NCBI GenBank assembly: GCA_003963005.1
Contig: RXJW01000125.1
Location: forward strand, 1-55,882
Source: Burkholderiales bacterium
GTDB lineage: Bacteria > Pseudomonadota > Gammaproteobacteria > Burkholderiales > Burkholderiaceae_C
Direction of reading: 5' to 3'
DNA: 55,882 nt
The translations under genes and the position numbers were made by a program. Positions 26,650 to 35,261 of the stretch are shown one piece after another; position 1 is the first letter of the stretch, and every line of letters begins with the position of its first letter. Below the pieces are notes generated by a model. The model saw only the letters and a list, made by a program, of their open reading frames with translations. It was not told the DNA's origin and did not search any database.

Positions 26650-27477
26650 TCAGCGCTTGGCGACGGCGCGGTTGCCCATCAGGACGCCGTGCAGGTCACC
26701 AGCGAACGAGCGCACTTGACCCATCACAGCCTTGTTGCGGTTGACCAGCCAGTTGTAGCCCAGCACGGCCGGCACGGCGACGACCAGACCGATGGCGGTC
26801 ATGATCAGCGCGGCGCCCACGGGGCCGGCCACCTTGTCGATGGAAGCCTGACCGGCCACACCGATGGCGGTCAGCGCGTTCAGGATGCCCCACACGGTAC
26901 CGAACAGGCCGATGAAGGGCGAGGTGGAACCGACGGTCGCCAGGAAGCCCAGGCCGGCGGAGATCTTGGTGTTGACGTCAGCCACGGCGCGCTCGACGTT
27001 CATCGTGACCCAGCTGCTGTGGTCGATGTTCTCGGTCAGGGCGCCTTCGTGGTGCTCCGAAGCCTCGACGGCCGCGGTGGCGATGTAACGGAAGGCGCTC
27101 TCTTCCTTCAGCGCCTTGATGCCGTCAGCCAGGCTGGCCTTCTTGAAGAAGGTAGCGCGGACTTCCTTGGCTTCCGAGGACAGCTTGCTCGTGTCCCAGA
27201 GGCGCACGACGAGGATGTACCAGGAACCCATGGACATGAAGGCCAGGATGCCGAGCACGACCTGGTCGACCACGTTGCCGTGAGCAACGATGTTGGCCAG
27301 GCTGTACGGGTTCTCTTGCTTGGCAGGCGCCGCAGCAGGAGCGGGAGCGGCGCCCGCATCGGCCGTGGCGGCCGAGGCGGCGTCGGCCGGCTTCTGGTCT
27401 TGCGCGTGGGCAGGCGAAACAGCCAGGGTCGCGGCCATGGCGATGGCGGCAAGGAAGCCGGTGATGCGAGAAATCAT
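26650..27477 (-). CDS. exbB: ExbB/MotA/TolQ proton channel protein with N-terminal signal and Ala/Pro linker
   Basis: A 275-residue ExbB. An extra N-terminus has a signal-like stretch (ITGFLAAIAMAATLAVSPAHAQ) and a linker rich in Ala and Pro to about residue 54. Three ExbB helices follow: LGILAFMSMGSWYILVV, then SPFIGLFGTVWGILNAL and VGAALIMTAIGLVVAVPAVLGYN, the last two lining the pore. This extended form occurs in many ExbB proteins and places an added domain in the periplasm. It lies between tonB (81 bases upstream) and the two exbD genes. Confidence 0.94.
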   Translation of the reverse strand: MISRITGFLAAIAMAATLAVSPAHAQDQKPADAASAATADAGAAPAPAAAPAKQENPYSLANIVAHGNVVDQVVLGILAFMSMGSWYILVVRLWDTSKLSSEAKEVRATFFKKASLADGIKALKEESAFRYIATAAVEASEHHEGALTENIDHSSWVTMNVERAVADVNTKISAGLGFLATVGSTSPFIGLFGTVWGILNALTAIGVAGQASIDKVAGPVGAALIMTAIGLVVAVPAVLGYNWLVNRNKAVMGQVRSFAGDLHGVLMGNRAVAKR

Positions 27478-27558
27478 GGAGTCAACTCCTAGGGAAAGAT
27501 TCTGGTTTATGCGGTACTGAATGCGCCAGCGGGCGCCGGGTCTCGGTGGCGGAAGCTC

Positions 27559-28203
27559 TTATTCGATCTTGAACTGGAACTCCTGCTCGAACACGTGATC
27601 GCCTGGGCATTCGTAGGTGTCACGCAGCGTCGCCTCGATGGCCTGGATCAGGGCGCGCTGCGCCTTGCGATCCACACCGCCACGCAGCGACGTGATTTCA
27701 ACCGATGCCACACGGCCTGCCTTGACGGTGGCGACGGCGCGGTAAAGCGCTTCGCCGCTCCAGTTGACCGACGGCATCTCGGGCTTGCCCATCTTGGTGC
27801 AAACCATGCCGGCCGTGATCTTGGTGGGCTTGGGCGCGGCCGGCGGGGCAGCCGGTGCGGGCGCCGGTTGCGGGCGGATTTCGGCAACGGCGGGCGGCGC
27901 TACCTGTGTGGACTGGATGGCCGGGGCCGGCGGCGCCGGGGCGGTCACCTGAAACTCGGGCGGCGGCACGAACGGCGGCGGCGGGGCCTTCATGTCCGGG
28001 GGCGGAGGCACGACCTTCTCGGGCGGCGGCGGCGGCTTGACCTTTTCCTCGATCACCTTCACGTCGATCGGGCCGGCGACCTTCTTGACGAGATCCTTCG
28101 CCAGGCCACTGGCCAGGGCGTAGATGGCCACGACGTGGATCAGGACAACGATACCGAAGCCCGTGTACCGGGACGCGCCCTGCTTCTCCTGCGCAAAATT
28201 CAT
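27559..28203 (-). CDS. tonB: TonB family energy transducer
   Basis: A 214-residue protein. An N-terminal membrane helix (about residues 13-34, with the conserved histidine in VVLIHVVAIYAL) leads to a Pro/Lys/Glu-rich periplasmic spacer with runs such as KPPPPPEKVVPPPPD (about 55-130). The C-terminal TonB domain has PSVNWSGEALYRAVATVKAGRVASVEI and IEATLRDTYECPGDHVFEQEFQFKIE. Two cysteines in the end domain (VCTKMG and YECPGD) may form a disulfide. ATG 28203 has AAGGAG upstream. It is the first gene of the tonB-exbB-exbD-exbD-TPR operon and transfers proton-motive energy to outer-membrane receptors. Confidence 0.94.
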   Translation of the reverse strand: MNFAQEKQGASRYTGFGIVVLIHVVAIYALASGLAKDLVKKVAGPIDVKVIEEKVKPPPPPEKVVPPPPDMKAPPPPFVPPPEFQVTAPAPPAPAIQSTQVAPPAVAEIRPQPAPAPAAPPAAPKPTKITAGMVCTKMGKPEMPSVNWSGEALYRAVATVKAGRVASVEITSLRGGVDRKAQRALIQAIEATLRDTYECPGDHVFEQEFQFKIE

Positions 28204-28674
28204 GCGCGCTCCTTCTTGCAACTACAAATCACAGTCGATGACTTCTTCTGGGGAACGTGACCACCGCCGCGGCTGGAAGTTGCGTCCCCGCCGCCGACCA
28301 GTTCCTGAAGGGCATGCATTCTAGTTCGCGGAAAACCCGTTTCCGCCTTGTTGAAAACACGCAGTCCGGCCAGAGGAAAAGCCTTCTTTACGCTGCCTCG
28401 TTCACGCCAAAAAAAACGCCCGGTGGGCCAACAACCCGACGGGCACGCGTTTATCTGACACGAACCAGGCACAGAAGCCCTGCACCTCCGGCCAAACCTG
28501 GCCACGCGGCATCTTAGCCCCCGGGTTTCTGCCCCTTCCCTGGGGCTAACCCGCCCTGCAGGAACAGGCCGATTACATGCAATCGGTCACGAAAGACACA
28601 ACGGATCCTGCGCCTGCACCATGCAGCGCGCACCTGGCCCGCGCCGAGCCCGAAAACGCTTGCAGGCCGGGCCC
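28204..28674. other. Intergenic region upstream of the tonB operon
   Basis: 471 bases with no convincing gene. They hold the terminator of the ABC transporter operon (28410-28444) and the tonB promoter region. On the minus strand TAGAAT (28323-28318) is a good -10 element, but no clear -35 sits 16-18 bases upstream. No recognisable Fur box was seen, so iron control of this TonB system is not supported by sequence. Confidence 0.55.
28410..28444 (-). terminator. Terminator of the peptide ABC transporter operon
   Basis: The hairpin GCCCG...GGG / CCC...CGGGC lies at 28418-28444 with a loop of 7 and a 2-base internal mismatch. It is followed on the minus strand by a run of eight T residues. It lies about 230 bases after the ATP-binding gene stop codon. 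Confidence 0.75.
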
Positions 28675-30507
28675 TCAGGCCTGGATCGCCTGCAGGCGCG
28701 GCACTGCCGCCAGCAAGGCCTGCGTGAACGGCTGCTGCGGCCGGGTCACCACCGCGTCGCACGCACCCGCCTCGACGATCCGCCCGGCCTGCATGACGGC
28801 CACCTCGTCCGCGATGTACTCCACGACACCGATGTTGTGGGTGATGAACAGGTAGGCCAGCCCCTGCTCTCGCTGCAACTCGCGCAGCAGGTTCAGGATC
28901 TGGGCCTGGACCGACACGTCCAGCGCGGAGGTGGGTTCGTCGCAGACGATGAGCCGCGGCTCGACGGCCAGGGCGCGGGCGATGGCGATGCGCTGCCGCT
29001 GCCCGCCGGAGAACTCGTGCGGCCAGCGCTGCAGCGCATCCCGGCGCAGGCCGACCTGGTCGACGAGCTGGTGCAGGCGCGCCAGCCGCTGGGAGGCATC
29101 CAGCTCCGGCCGCAAGGCGATCAGGCCTTCTTCCAGCACCTCGGCCACCCGCATGCGCGGGTTCAGGGAAGCGAACGGGTCCTGGAAGATGATCTGCACT
29201 TGCCGCCGGGCGCGCAGCAGCGCCTCGCCCTGCAGGGAGAACAGGTCGCTGCCGTCGAAGATCGCCCGTCCCGTGACCTCCGCCTGGCGGCGCAGCAACT
29301 GCACGATGGCCTTGCCCGAGGTGGTCTTGCCGCAGCCGGACTCGCCCACCAGGGCCAGGGTGCGACCGGCGGGCAGCTCGAAGCTGATGCCGTCGACCGC
29401 ATCGAAATGCCGCGGCCCGGGGTGGAACAGCGGCGCCTTCAGCCGGAAGCGCACGCGCAAGTCCTCCACGCGCAGCAGCGGCGCGCCGGACGGCGCAGGC
29501 GCTGCCAGCCGGGGTGCCGCGTCTGCGGGCGCCCGCGGCAGCGCCTCGCCCGGCTGGCTGTAGAGCAGGCAGCGCACCTGGTGCTGCGGGCCCTCGTCGC
29601 TGAGGGCCGGCACGGTGCCCGCGCAAGCGCTCATCGCCCGATCGCAGCGCGGCTCGAACCGGCAGCCCGCGAATGACAGCCACAGCGGCGGCACCGTGCC
29701 GGCAATCGCCGCCAGCGGCTGGCCGCGGCGCGCCGCATCCGGCAGCGCCTGCAGCAGCAGCCGGGCGTAGGGGTGGCGCGGGCGCGCGAAGAATTCTTTC
29801 GCCGGGGCCATCTCGATGATCTGTCCGGCATACATCAGGGCCACGCGGTGGGCCATGCCGCTGACCACCGCGAGATCGTGGGTGATCAGCAGCACACCCA
29901 GCTGCCGCTCGCGCTGCAGGTCGCGAATGAGGTCGAGGATCTGCGCCTGGATGGTCACGTCCAGCGCGGTGGTGGGCTCGTCGGCGATGAGGTAGTCGGG
30001 CTCGGCAGCCAGCGCGATCGCGATCATCACGCGCTGCTTCTGCCCTCCCGACAGGCGGAACGGGTACTCGTCGATGCGCCGCTCGGGCTCCGGGATGCCG
30101 ACCCGGGTCAGCCAGTCGATGGCCTTGGCGCGGGCCGCCGCACCGCGCAGCGGCGTGTGCGTCTCGATGGCCTCGACGATCTGGTCACCCACGCGCATGA
30201 CCGGGTTCAGGCTGGTGGACGGTTCCTGGAAGATCATGCCGACGCGCCCGCCGCGCACCGTGCGCATGCGGCCTTCAGGCAGCGCGAGCAGGTCCTCCCC
30301 GTCGAGCCGCACGTGCCCGGCAGCGTGGCGCCCGTTCTCGGGCAGCAGGCGCATCAGCGCCAGCGCCGTCATGCTCTTGCCGCAGCCACTTTCGCCGACC
30401 AGGGCGAAGGTCTCGCCCCGGGACAGCGTCAGGTGCAGGCCGTCGATGGCCTTGACGAGGCCGGCATCGGCGTCGAGGTGCACCTGCAGGTCGTCGATCT
30501 CAAGCAT
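28675..30507 (-). CDS. Peptide ABC transporter, fused dual ATP-binding protein (YejF-like)
   Basis: A 610-residue protein with two complete ATPase domains of the Opp/Dpp D and F kinds in one chain. The first half has Walker A GESGCGKS, the signature LSGGQKQR and Walker B IADEPT. The second half has [16 protein letters not shown] and CDEPTSALD. The [15 protein letters not shown] and [13 protein letters not shown] end segment of domain one is the D-type C-terminus with cysteines that bind an iron-sulfur cluster in some members. It powers the two permeases encoded upstream, and overlaps the second permease gene by 8 bases. Confidence 0.94.
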   Translation of the reverse strand: MLEIDDLQVHLDADAGLVKAIDGLHLTLSRGETFALVGESGCGKSMTALALMRLLPENGRHAAGHVRLDGEDLLALPEGRMRTVRGGRVGMIFQEPSTSLNPVMRVGDQIVEAIETHTPLRGAAARAKAIDWLTRVGIPEPERRIDEYPFRLSGGQKQRVMIAIALAAEPDYLIADEPTTALDVTIQAQILDLIRDLQRERQLGVLLITHDLAVVSGMAHRVALMYAGQIIEMAPAKEFFARPRHPYARLLLQALPDAARRGQPLAAIAGTVPPLWLSFAGCRFEPRCDRAMSACAGTVPALSDEGPQHQVRCLLYSQPGEALPRAPADAAPRLAAPAPSGAPLLRVEDLRVRFRLKAPLFHPGPRHFDAVDGISFELPAGRTLALVGESGCGKTTSGKAIVQLLRRQAEVTGRAIFDGSDLFSLQGEALLRARRQVQIIFQDPFASLNPRMRVAEVLEEGLIALRPELDASQRLARLHQLVDQVGLRRDALQRWPHEFSGGQRQRIAIARALAVEPRLIVCDEPTSALDVSVQAQILNLLRELQREQGLAYLFITHNIGVVEYIADEVAVMQAGRIVEAGACDAVVTRPQQPFTQALLAAVPRLQAIQA

Positions 30508-31936
30508 CGGCGGCCTCCCTGCGTGGCACGACGCGCGGACGGCTGGCCCGGGACTTGGGATCGAAGGCGTCGCGCACGCCGTCGGCGAACAGGTTGGCCG
30601 CCAGCACCAGGCTCACCATGAAGCCGAAGGCCGCGGCGAAGCTCCACCACACCACCGGCTCGCGCGACATCTCCACGCGGGCCAGGTTGATCATGCCGCC
30701 GAAGCTGTTCATCAGCGGGTCCACGCCCACGCCGATGTAGGTCAGCACGGCTTCGTACAGGATCAGCTCCGAGAAGCTCAGCACCACCGTGATCAGCACC
30801 AGGTGCATGACGTTGGGCACGATGTGCCGCGCCATGATGCGCCAGTCGCTGACGCCGAACGCCGTGGCCGCCTGCACGTAGTCCAGTTCGCGCAGCTTCA
30901 GCGTCTCGGCGCGCACCAGGCGGCACAGCCCCGCCCAGCCGGTGAGGCCGAGGATGAGGCAGAGCATCAGCATCTTCAGGTCGGAGCGCTCCGCCGCCGT
31001 CTCGAAGGCCTCGGGGTTCTTGTCGAGGAACACCTGGACCATCAGCACGCAGGCCGCGATCAGCAGCACGTTGGGCACCGAGCTGAGGGTTGTGTAGACG
31101 TACTGGATGACTTCATCCACCCAGCCCTTGAAGTAGCCCGCCAGCACGCCGAGCAGCAAGGCCAGCGGCAGCGTGGCCAGCGTGGACAGCGCCCCGATGA
31201 CGAAGGCCGTGCGGATGCTCTTGAGGGCCTGGACGAGCACGTCGTTGCCGGTGCGGTCGGTGCCGAACACGTGGTAGTGCGGCATCAGCGCCACCACCGG
31301 GCCGGCCAGCAGCAGCACGACCGTCAGCGTGAGCAGCACGGCACGCAGTGGGTAGGTCGTGCGATCGGCAGCCAGGTCGGCCAGCGCCGGACGCCAGCCG
31401 CCATGAGCCGCGGACAGGCGCGCCACGGTCAGCGCGGCCAGCAGCACGGCGACCCCCAGGCCCGCCACCAACCCGGCGGCAGCCCGCGCGCCGACGTCGC
31501 CGGCCCATTGCCCGGCCGGGTCGGTCAGGTGGGCGCCGCCGAAATTCAGGCGCGGGAAGTCGCGCGTCACCACGCCGGCGGCGTCGACCCGGTTCTCCTT
31601 GCTGAACCCATGCGTGCCCAGTGGCAGCGAGTAGCTGACCTCGCGCATCTCGATCTGGCGTGCGAGCAGCAGGTCCAGGACCGACACGGTCCGCGTGTCG
31701 TACGCCGCCGCACCCTCGGCCGCCGGCAGCGCGAGGCGCAGATGCAGGCTGTCCACCAGCGTCACGGCCATGAAGAGCGCCATCAACACGCCGGCCGATG
31801 CGGCCACGGGGTCGCGGAGCACCCGCTGCCAGTTCGCGCGCAGATGGGACTGCGCCCTCACCCGCAGCGCATAGGCCAGCACCGCGGCCACCATGAGCCA
31901 CAGAGCCAGGTCGGTCCAGAGCAGCACCGGCTTCAT
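30500..31936 (-). CDS. Peptide ABC transporter permease (YejE-like, enlarged)
   Basis: A 478-residue permease. The last 260 residues form the standard DppC/OppC fold: HVFGTDRTGNDVLVQALKSIRTAFVIG, YVYTTLSSVPNVLLIAACVL and the EAA loop ETLKLRELDYVQAATAFGVSDWRIMARHIVPN. Ahead of it lie extra membrane helices and a periplasmic-looking stretch of about 100 residues (TVSVLDLLLARQIEMREVSY to GDVGARAAAG) absent from ordinary 300-350 residue members. It overlaps the first permease gene by ATGA and the ATPase gene by 8 bases, so it is tightly coupled. Confidence 0.9.
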   Translation of the reverse strand: MKPVLLWTDLALWLMVAAVLAYALRVRAQSHLRANWQRVLRDPVAASAGVLMALFMAVTLVDSLHLRLALPAAEGAAAYDTRTVSVLDLLLARQIEMREVSYSLPLGTHGFSKENRVDAAGVVTRDFPRLNFGGAHLTDPAGQWAGDVGARAAAGLVAGLGVAVLLAALTVARLSAAHGGWRPALADLAADRTTYPLRAVLLTLTVVLLLAGPVVALMPHYHVFGTDRTGNDVLVQALKSIRTAFVIGALSTLATLPLALLLGVLAGYFKGWVDEVIQYVYTTLSSVPNVLLIAACVLMVQVFLDKNPEAFETAAERSDLKMLMLCLILGLTGWAGLCRLVRAETLKLRELDYVQAATAFGVSDWRIMARHIVPNVMHLVLITVVLSFSELILYEAVLTYIGVGVDPLMNSFGGMINLARVEMSREPVVWWSFAAAFGFMVSLVLAANLFADGVRDAFDPKSRASRPRVVPRREAADA

Positions 31937-32916
31937 GACAACCTCACGCGCGGATCGACCCAGGTGTAGGCGATGTCGATCAGCGCATTGCTCGCGATGT
32001 AGAGCAAGGCACCCAGGAACACCATGGTCCGCACGATGGCGAAGTCCTGCCCGGTGATGGCCTCGATGACGAAGGCCCCAAGGCCCGGGATGCCGAAGAA
32101 GCTCTCGAACACCAGGCTGCCGAGGAAGACGTAGGGCAGGTAGCTGCCGGCGCTCGTGATGATCGGGATCAGCGCATTGCGCAGCACGTGCCGGCGCAGC
32201 ACCGTGCCCTCGCTCAGGCCCTTGGCCCGGGCGGTGCGGACGTAGTCCTTGCCCATCTCCTCCAGGAACATGGCCCGATACAGCCGCGCCTCGCCGCCCA
32301 GGCGGCTCAGCAGCGACAGCAGGATCGGCAGCGCGAGGAACTTCACCGCGTCCAGCCCCGGCGCGAAGCCGTTCATCGGCACCAGGCGTAGCACGCGGGC
32401 GAACAGGTACTGGCCGACGATGATGTAGAACAGGCTGCTGATCGACAGCATCAGCACGCACAGCACCACGCCCCAGAAGTCGATGCGGCTGTGCCGGAAG
32501 AACACCAGCAGCAGCGCGAACGCGACGCTCACGATGACCTGCAGGATGAACAGCGGCAGGGCCAGCTGCAGGCTCACGCCCATGCGCACCTTGATCTCGT
32601 GGCCGATGTTGACGGCCTGGCGGGCATCGCTCTTGCCGAAGTCCAGCGCGAACAGGCTCACCGACCGCTCCCACAGGATGGTGTGCGTGAAGCGCGCCAG
32701 GCCCGTGCGGCTGTCGTCGAGGTAGAGCGGCTTGTCATAGCCGCGCTCGGTCTTCCACTGCGCGATCTGTTCCTGCGTGACGCGCTTGCCGCCGATGTTC
32801 AGGCGTGCCATGTCGTCCGGCGTGTTGACCGAAAAGAACAGCACGAAGGTGAACAGGTTCACACCCACCAGGATGGCCAGGCCGTAGGCGAGGCGGCGCA
32901 GCGCGAAGCCGATCAT
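31933..32916 (-). CDS. Peptide ABC transporter permease (YejB-like)
   Basis: A 327-residue membrane protein of the DppB/OppB type. It starts with MIGFALRRLAYGLAILVGVNLFTFVLFF, includes RLNIGGKRVTQEQIAQWKTERGYDKPL in the first periplasmic loop (YejB-like), and has the EAA-type coupling loop DYVRTARAKGLSEGTVLRRHVLRNALIPI plus the C-terminal GSLVFESFFGIPGLG. It forms the translocation channel with the YejE-like permease. The ATG at 32916 overlaps the stop codon of the binding protein gene (TGATG). Confidence 0.94.
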   Translation of the reverse strand: MIGFALRRLAYGLAILVGVNLFTFVLFFSVNTPDDMARLNIGGKRVTQEQIAQWKTERGYDKPLYLDDSRTGLARFTHTILWERSVSLFALDFGKSDARQAVNIGHEIKVRMGVSLQLALPLFILQVIVSVAFALLLVFFRHSRIDFWGVVLCVLMLSISSLFYIIVGQYLFARVLRLVPMNGFAPGLDAVKFLALPILLSLLSRLGGEARLYRAMFLEEMGKDYVRTARAKGLSEGTVLRRHVLRNALIPIITSAGSYLPYVFLGSLVFESFFGIPGLGAFVIEAITGQDFAIVRTMVFLGALLYIASNALIDIAYTWVDPRVRLS

Positions 32917-35129
32917 CAGCGCCCTCCCCCGAGGGCCGTGGCCGTTTCGCGCGCCCGCCAGGCGCGCCGGGTCACGATGCCGATGGCCAACCCACCGGCG
33001 GCCAGCACCAGCAGCGGCCACCAGACCGGGCGGTTCCACTCGGCGACGGTCCGGGCGCGCTCCTGCACGTCCACCCGCAGGTAGCGGGCACGGTCGCGCA
33101 CGACGACGCCCGGCTTGCCGTTGTGCACCCAGCGCTGAAAGGCCAGGCCGGAATAGCTCCAGAAGCCCCAGGCCCAGGGGGCGTCTTCGCGCACGATGTC
33201 GTTCATGCGGGCCATGACGGCGGCCTTCTCGGGGCCGTCCTCGAGCGACTGGAGCTGGCGGTAGAGCCGGTCGAACTCGGGGTTGGCGTAGTTGGCGACG
33301 TTCTCGCCCTCGTGCTGGCTCTTGCTGTTCGGGCCGTAGAGCAGGAACAGGAAGTTCTCCGCGTCCGGGTAGTCGGCGAACCAGCCCCACCAGAAGATCT
33401 GGTGCTTGCCCTTCAGGATCTTTTCCTGGAACTGGTTGAAGTCGGTGGCGCGCACGTCGAGCTGGATGCCGAGCTTGGCGAACTGCCGCACGAGCCAGTC
33501 GTTCTCGGCCTTGAGCTCCGGCGTCACCACGCGCTGGAAGTCGTAGTTCAGCACCAGCGGCTTGCCGGTTGTCGCGTCGCGCCCGCCCGGATAGCCGGCC
33601 TGCTCCATCAGCCGGAAGGCGTCTTCAAGCGGGCGGCGCACCGGCTTGCCGTTGACGAGGCGGTGCGTGACCGGGTTGTATTCGCCCGGCTGGCCCTCGC
33701 GCGAGCCGAACACGCCCGGCGGGATCGGCCCGTGGGCGGCATCACCGCCGCGGGCGCGGAAGATGCGGCCGTAGCCCTCCTCCCAGTCGATGGCGATCGA
33801 GATGGCCTGGCGCAGCGCGCGGTTGCGCTTCTGCTGCTCGGGCGTGTCACCGCGGCCCAGCACCGGGTCGAGCATGTTGAAGCCGAGGTACCAGTTGGTG
33901 ATGTCCACCGCCATCGGCAACTGGAAGCCCCGGTCCTTGAAGAAGGCCTTCACCTCGTCGGAGTCGTCCCGGTCGACACCCAGGTTGACACCCCAGTCCG
34001 CGCGATCCATCTCCGGCAGATCGAGGTAGCCCTGCTTGAACATCTCCTTGATGGGCAGCTCTTCCTTCACCTGCATCGCGACGATCTTGTCGACGAAGGG
34101 CAGCGGCTTGCCGCAGTCGGCCAGCCGCCCGGCCTCGGCATCGCCCGGGCTGCCCTCGCAGGGGTAGGTGTCCGGCCGGTAGTGGGGGTTGCGGCTCATC
34201 ACATGACGGCGGTCCGGCACCGATTCGGTCATCATGAACGGGCCACTGCCGACCGGCCACTGGTTCCAGCCCAGCGAGTTGGCCGCCATGCCGGGCTGCG
34301 CGTAGAAGGCGTCGACCTCCCAGGGAATGGCGGACAGGAAGGTGGTCGCCAGCCAGTACTGCCACTGCGGATAGCGGCCCTTGAGCCGGATGCGCAGCAG
34401 GTGCTCATTCACCGCCTCGGCCCCGGCCAGCGGCCAGCGGCGCAGGTCCAGGAACGGTTTGTCAGCCAGGGTCTCGGGCAGGCCCGCCAGCAGCTTGTCG
34501 TTCTCGCGGCGCAGCAGGGCCTTGTAGTCGGCCAGGCCGATCACGTGTTCAGAGAACACCGCGAACACCGGCGCTTCGACCCGCGGGCTGGCGTGGCGCT
34601 TCAGGGCGTAGACGAAGTCCTCCGCCACGACCTCGCGCGTGCCCAGGTGCTGGAACTCGAAGGGGCTGCGCCGGTCGCCCAGTTCACCCGCCTTGAGCGC
34701 GTGGTAGCGGTAGTGGCCTTGTTCGTCCGTGGCAAAGGCCGGGTGGGGCGACCACTTCAGCCCCGGGCGGATCGGGATGTCATAGACGGCCTGCGCGATC
34801 TGCGACGGCGGCGCATCCTCGGGCAGGCGCTGGCCCTGGGCATCGAGAAAGTAGGGTTTGACCACGGCCGACGCGGCCCGCGGGATGAGGGTGTACGGGC
34901 GCTTGAGGGGGTGGTAGCCGTACGGCGGCTCGGTGATTTCGTAGGTGTAGGTGCTCTCGGGTGCCGTGTACGAGGAGGTCGGATCCAGGTAGCGCGGCGA
35001 GCGCTCCCGGAAGGCCATGTAGAGCGTGTTCTCCCGCTCGGCACCCGCCGGATGCGGGCTGTTGTTGCAGCCGGCCAGCAGGCCGAACGCCAGTGCGCCC
35101 ACGCCTCGCCTGATCCACCCGCTGCCCAC
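32916..35129 (-). CDS. Peptide ABC transporter substrate-binding lipoprotein with C-terminal membrane anchor
   Basis: A family 5 extracellular solute-binding protein of about 737 residues, longer than YejA (about 600). The N-terminus has a lipobox (LAFGLLAGC), so it is acylated. The body shows SPRYLDPTSSYTAPESTYTYEITEPP, WNQWPVGSGPFMMTE and TDFNQFQEKILKGKHQIFWWGWFADYPDAENFLFLLYGPN, typical of peptide-binding proteins. The C-terminus has a membrane helix (PVWWPLLVLAAGGLAIGI) with basic residues after it. Start: GTG 35129 follows GGTGGG; the first in-frame GTG (35159) lies inside the T-run of the upstream terminator and was rejected. Its stop overlaps the permease start. Confidence 0.88.
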   Translation of the reverse strand: MGSGWIRRGVGALAFGLLAGCNNSPHPAGAERENTLYMAFRERSPRYLDPTSSYTAPESTYTYEITEPPYGYHPLKRPYTLIPRAASAVVKPYFLDAQGQRLPEDAPPSQIAQAVYDIPIRPGLKWSPHPAFATDEQGHYRYHALKAGELGDRRSPFEFQHLGTREVVAEDFVYALKRHASPRVEAPVFAVFSEHVIGLADYKALLRRENDKLLAGLPETLADKPFLDLRRWPLAGAEAVNEHLLRIRLKGRYPQWQYWLATTFLSAIPWEVDAFYAQPGMAANSLGWNQWPVGSGPFMMTESVPDRRHVMSRNPHYRPDTYPCEGSPGDAEAGRLADCGKPLPFVDKIVAMQVKEELPIKEMFKQGYLDLPEMDRADWGVNLGVDRDDSDEVKAFFKDRGFQLPMAVDITNWYLGFNMLDPVLGRGDTPEQQKRNRALRQAISIAIDWEEGYGRIFRARGGDAAHGPIPPGVFGSREGQPGEYNPVTHRLVNGKPVRRPLEDAFRLMEQAGYPGGRDATTGKPLVLNYDFQRVVTPELKAENDWLVRQFAKLGIQLDVRATDFNQFQEKILKGKHQIFWWGWFADYPDAENFLFLLYGPNSKSQHEGENVANYANPEFDRLYRQLQSLEDGPEKAAVMARMNDIVREDAPWAWGFWSYSGLAFQRWVHNGKPGVVVRDRARYLRVDVQERARTVAEWNRPVWWPLLVLAAGGLAIGIVTRRAWRARETATALGGGR

Positions 35130-35151
35130 GACGCCCACCTGTTGTCCCCAC

Positions 35152-35185
35152 AAAAGCACGCGCCCCGGTGAAGGCCGGGGCGTGC
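35152..35185 (-). terminator. Terminator of ldcA
   Basis: The stem GCACG..CCCCGG / CCGGGGCGTGC (two-base bulge, loop of 6) is followed on the minus strand by TTTTG. It lies 76 bases after the ldcA stop codon and just before the ABC transporter operon. Confidence 0.75.
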
Positions 35186-35261
35186 CGGGATGATAGGGGC
35201 CCGCGCTGCCGGAGCTGCGGCATGCGTGGCGCGGAATCGACGTGGAAAACCCGGGTTGCCC

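Noticed and set aside
28204..28674. Fur box or haem-uptake control of the TonB operon
   Set aside because: No sequence close to the 19-base Fur palindrome was found in the upstream region.
30500..32674. The larger frame that would extend the YejE-like permease upstream to 32674
   Set aside because: The added part lies inside the YejB-like gene in another frame. The ATG at 31936 overlaps that gene's stop codon (ATGA), as expected for coupled genes.
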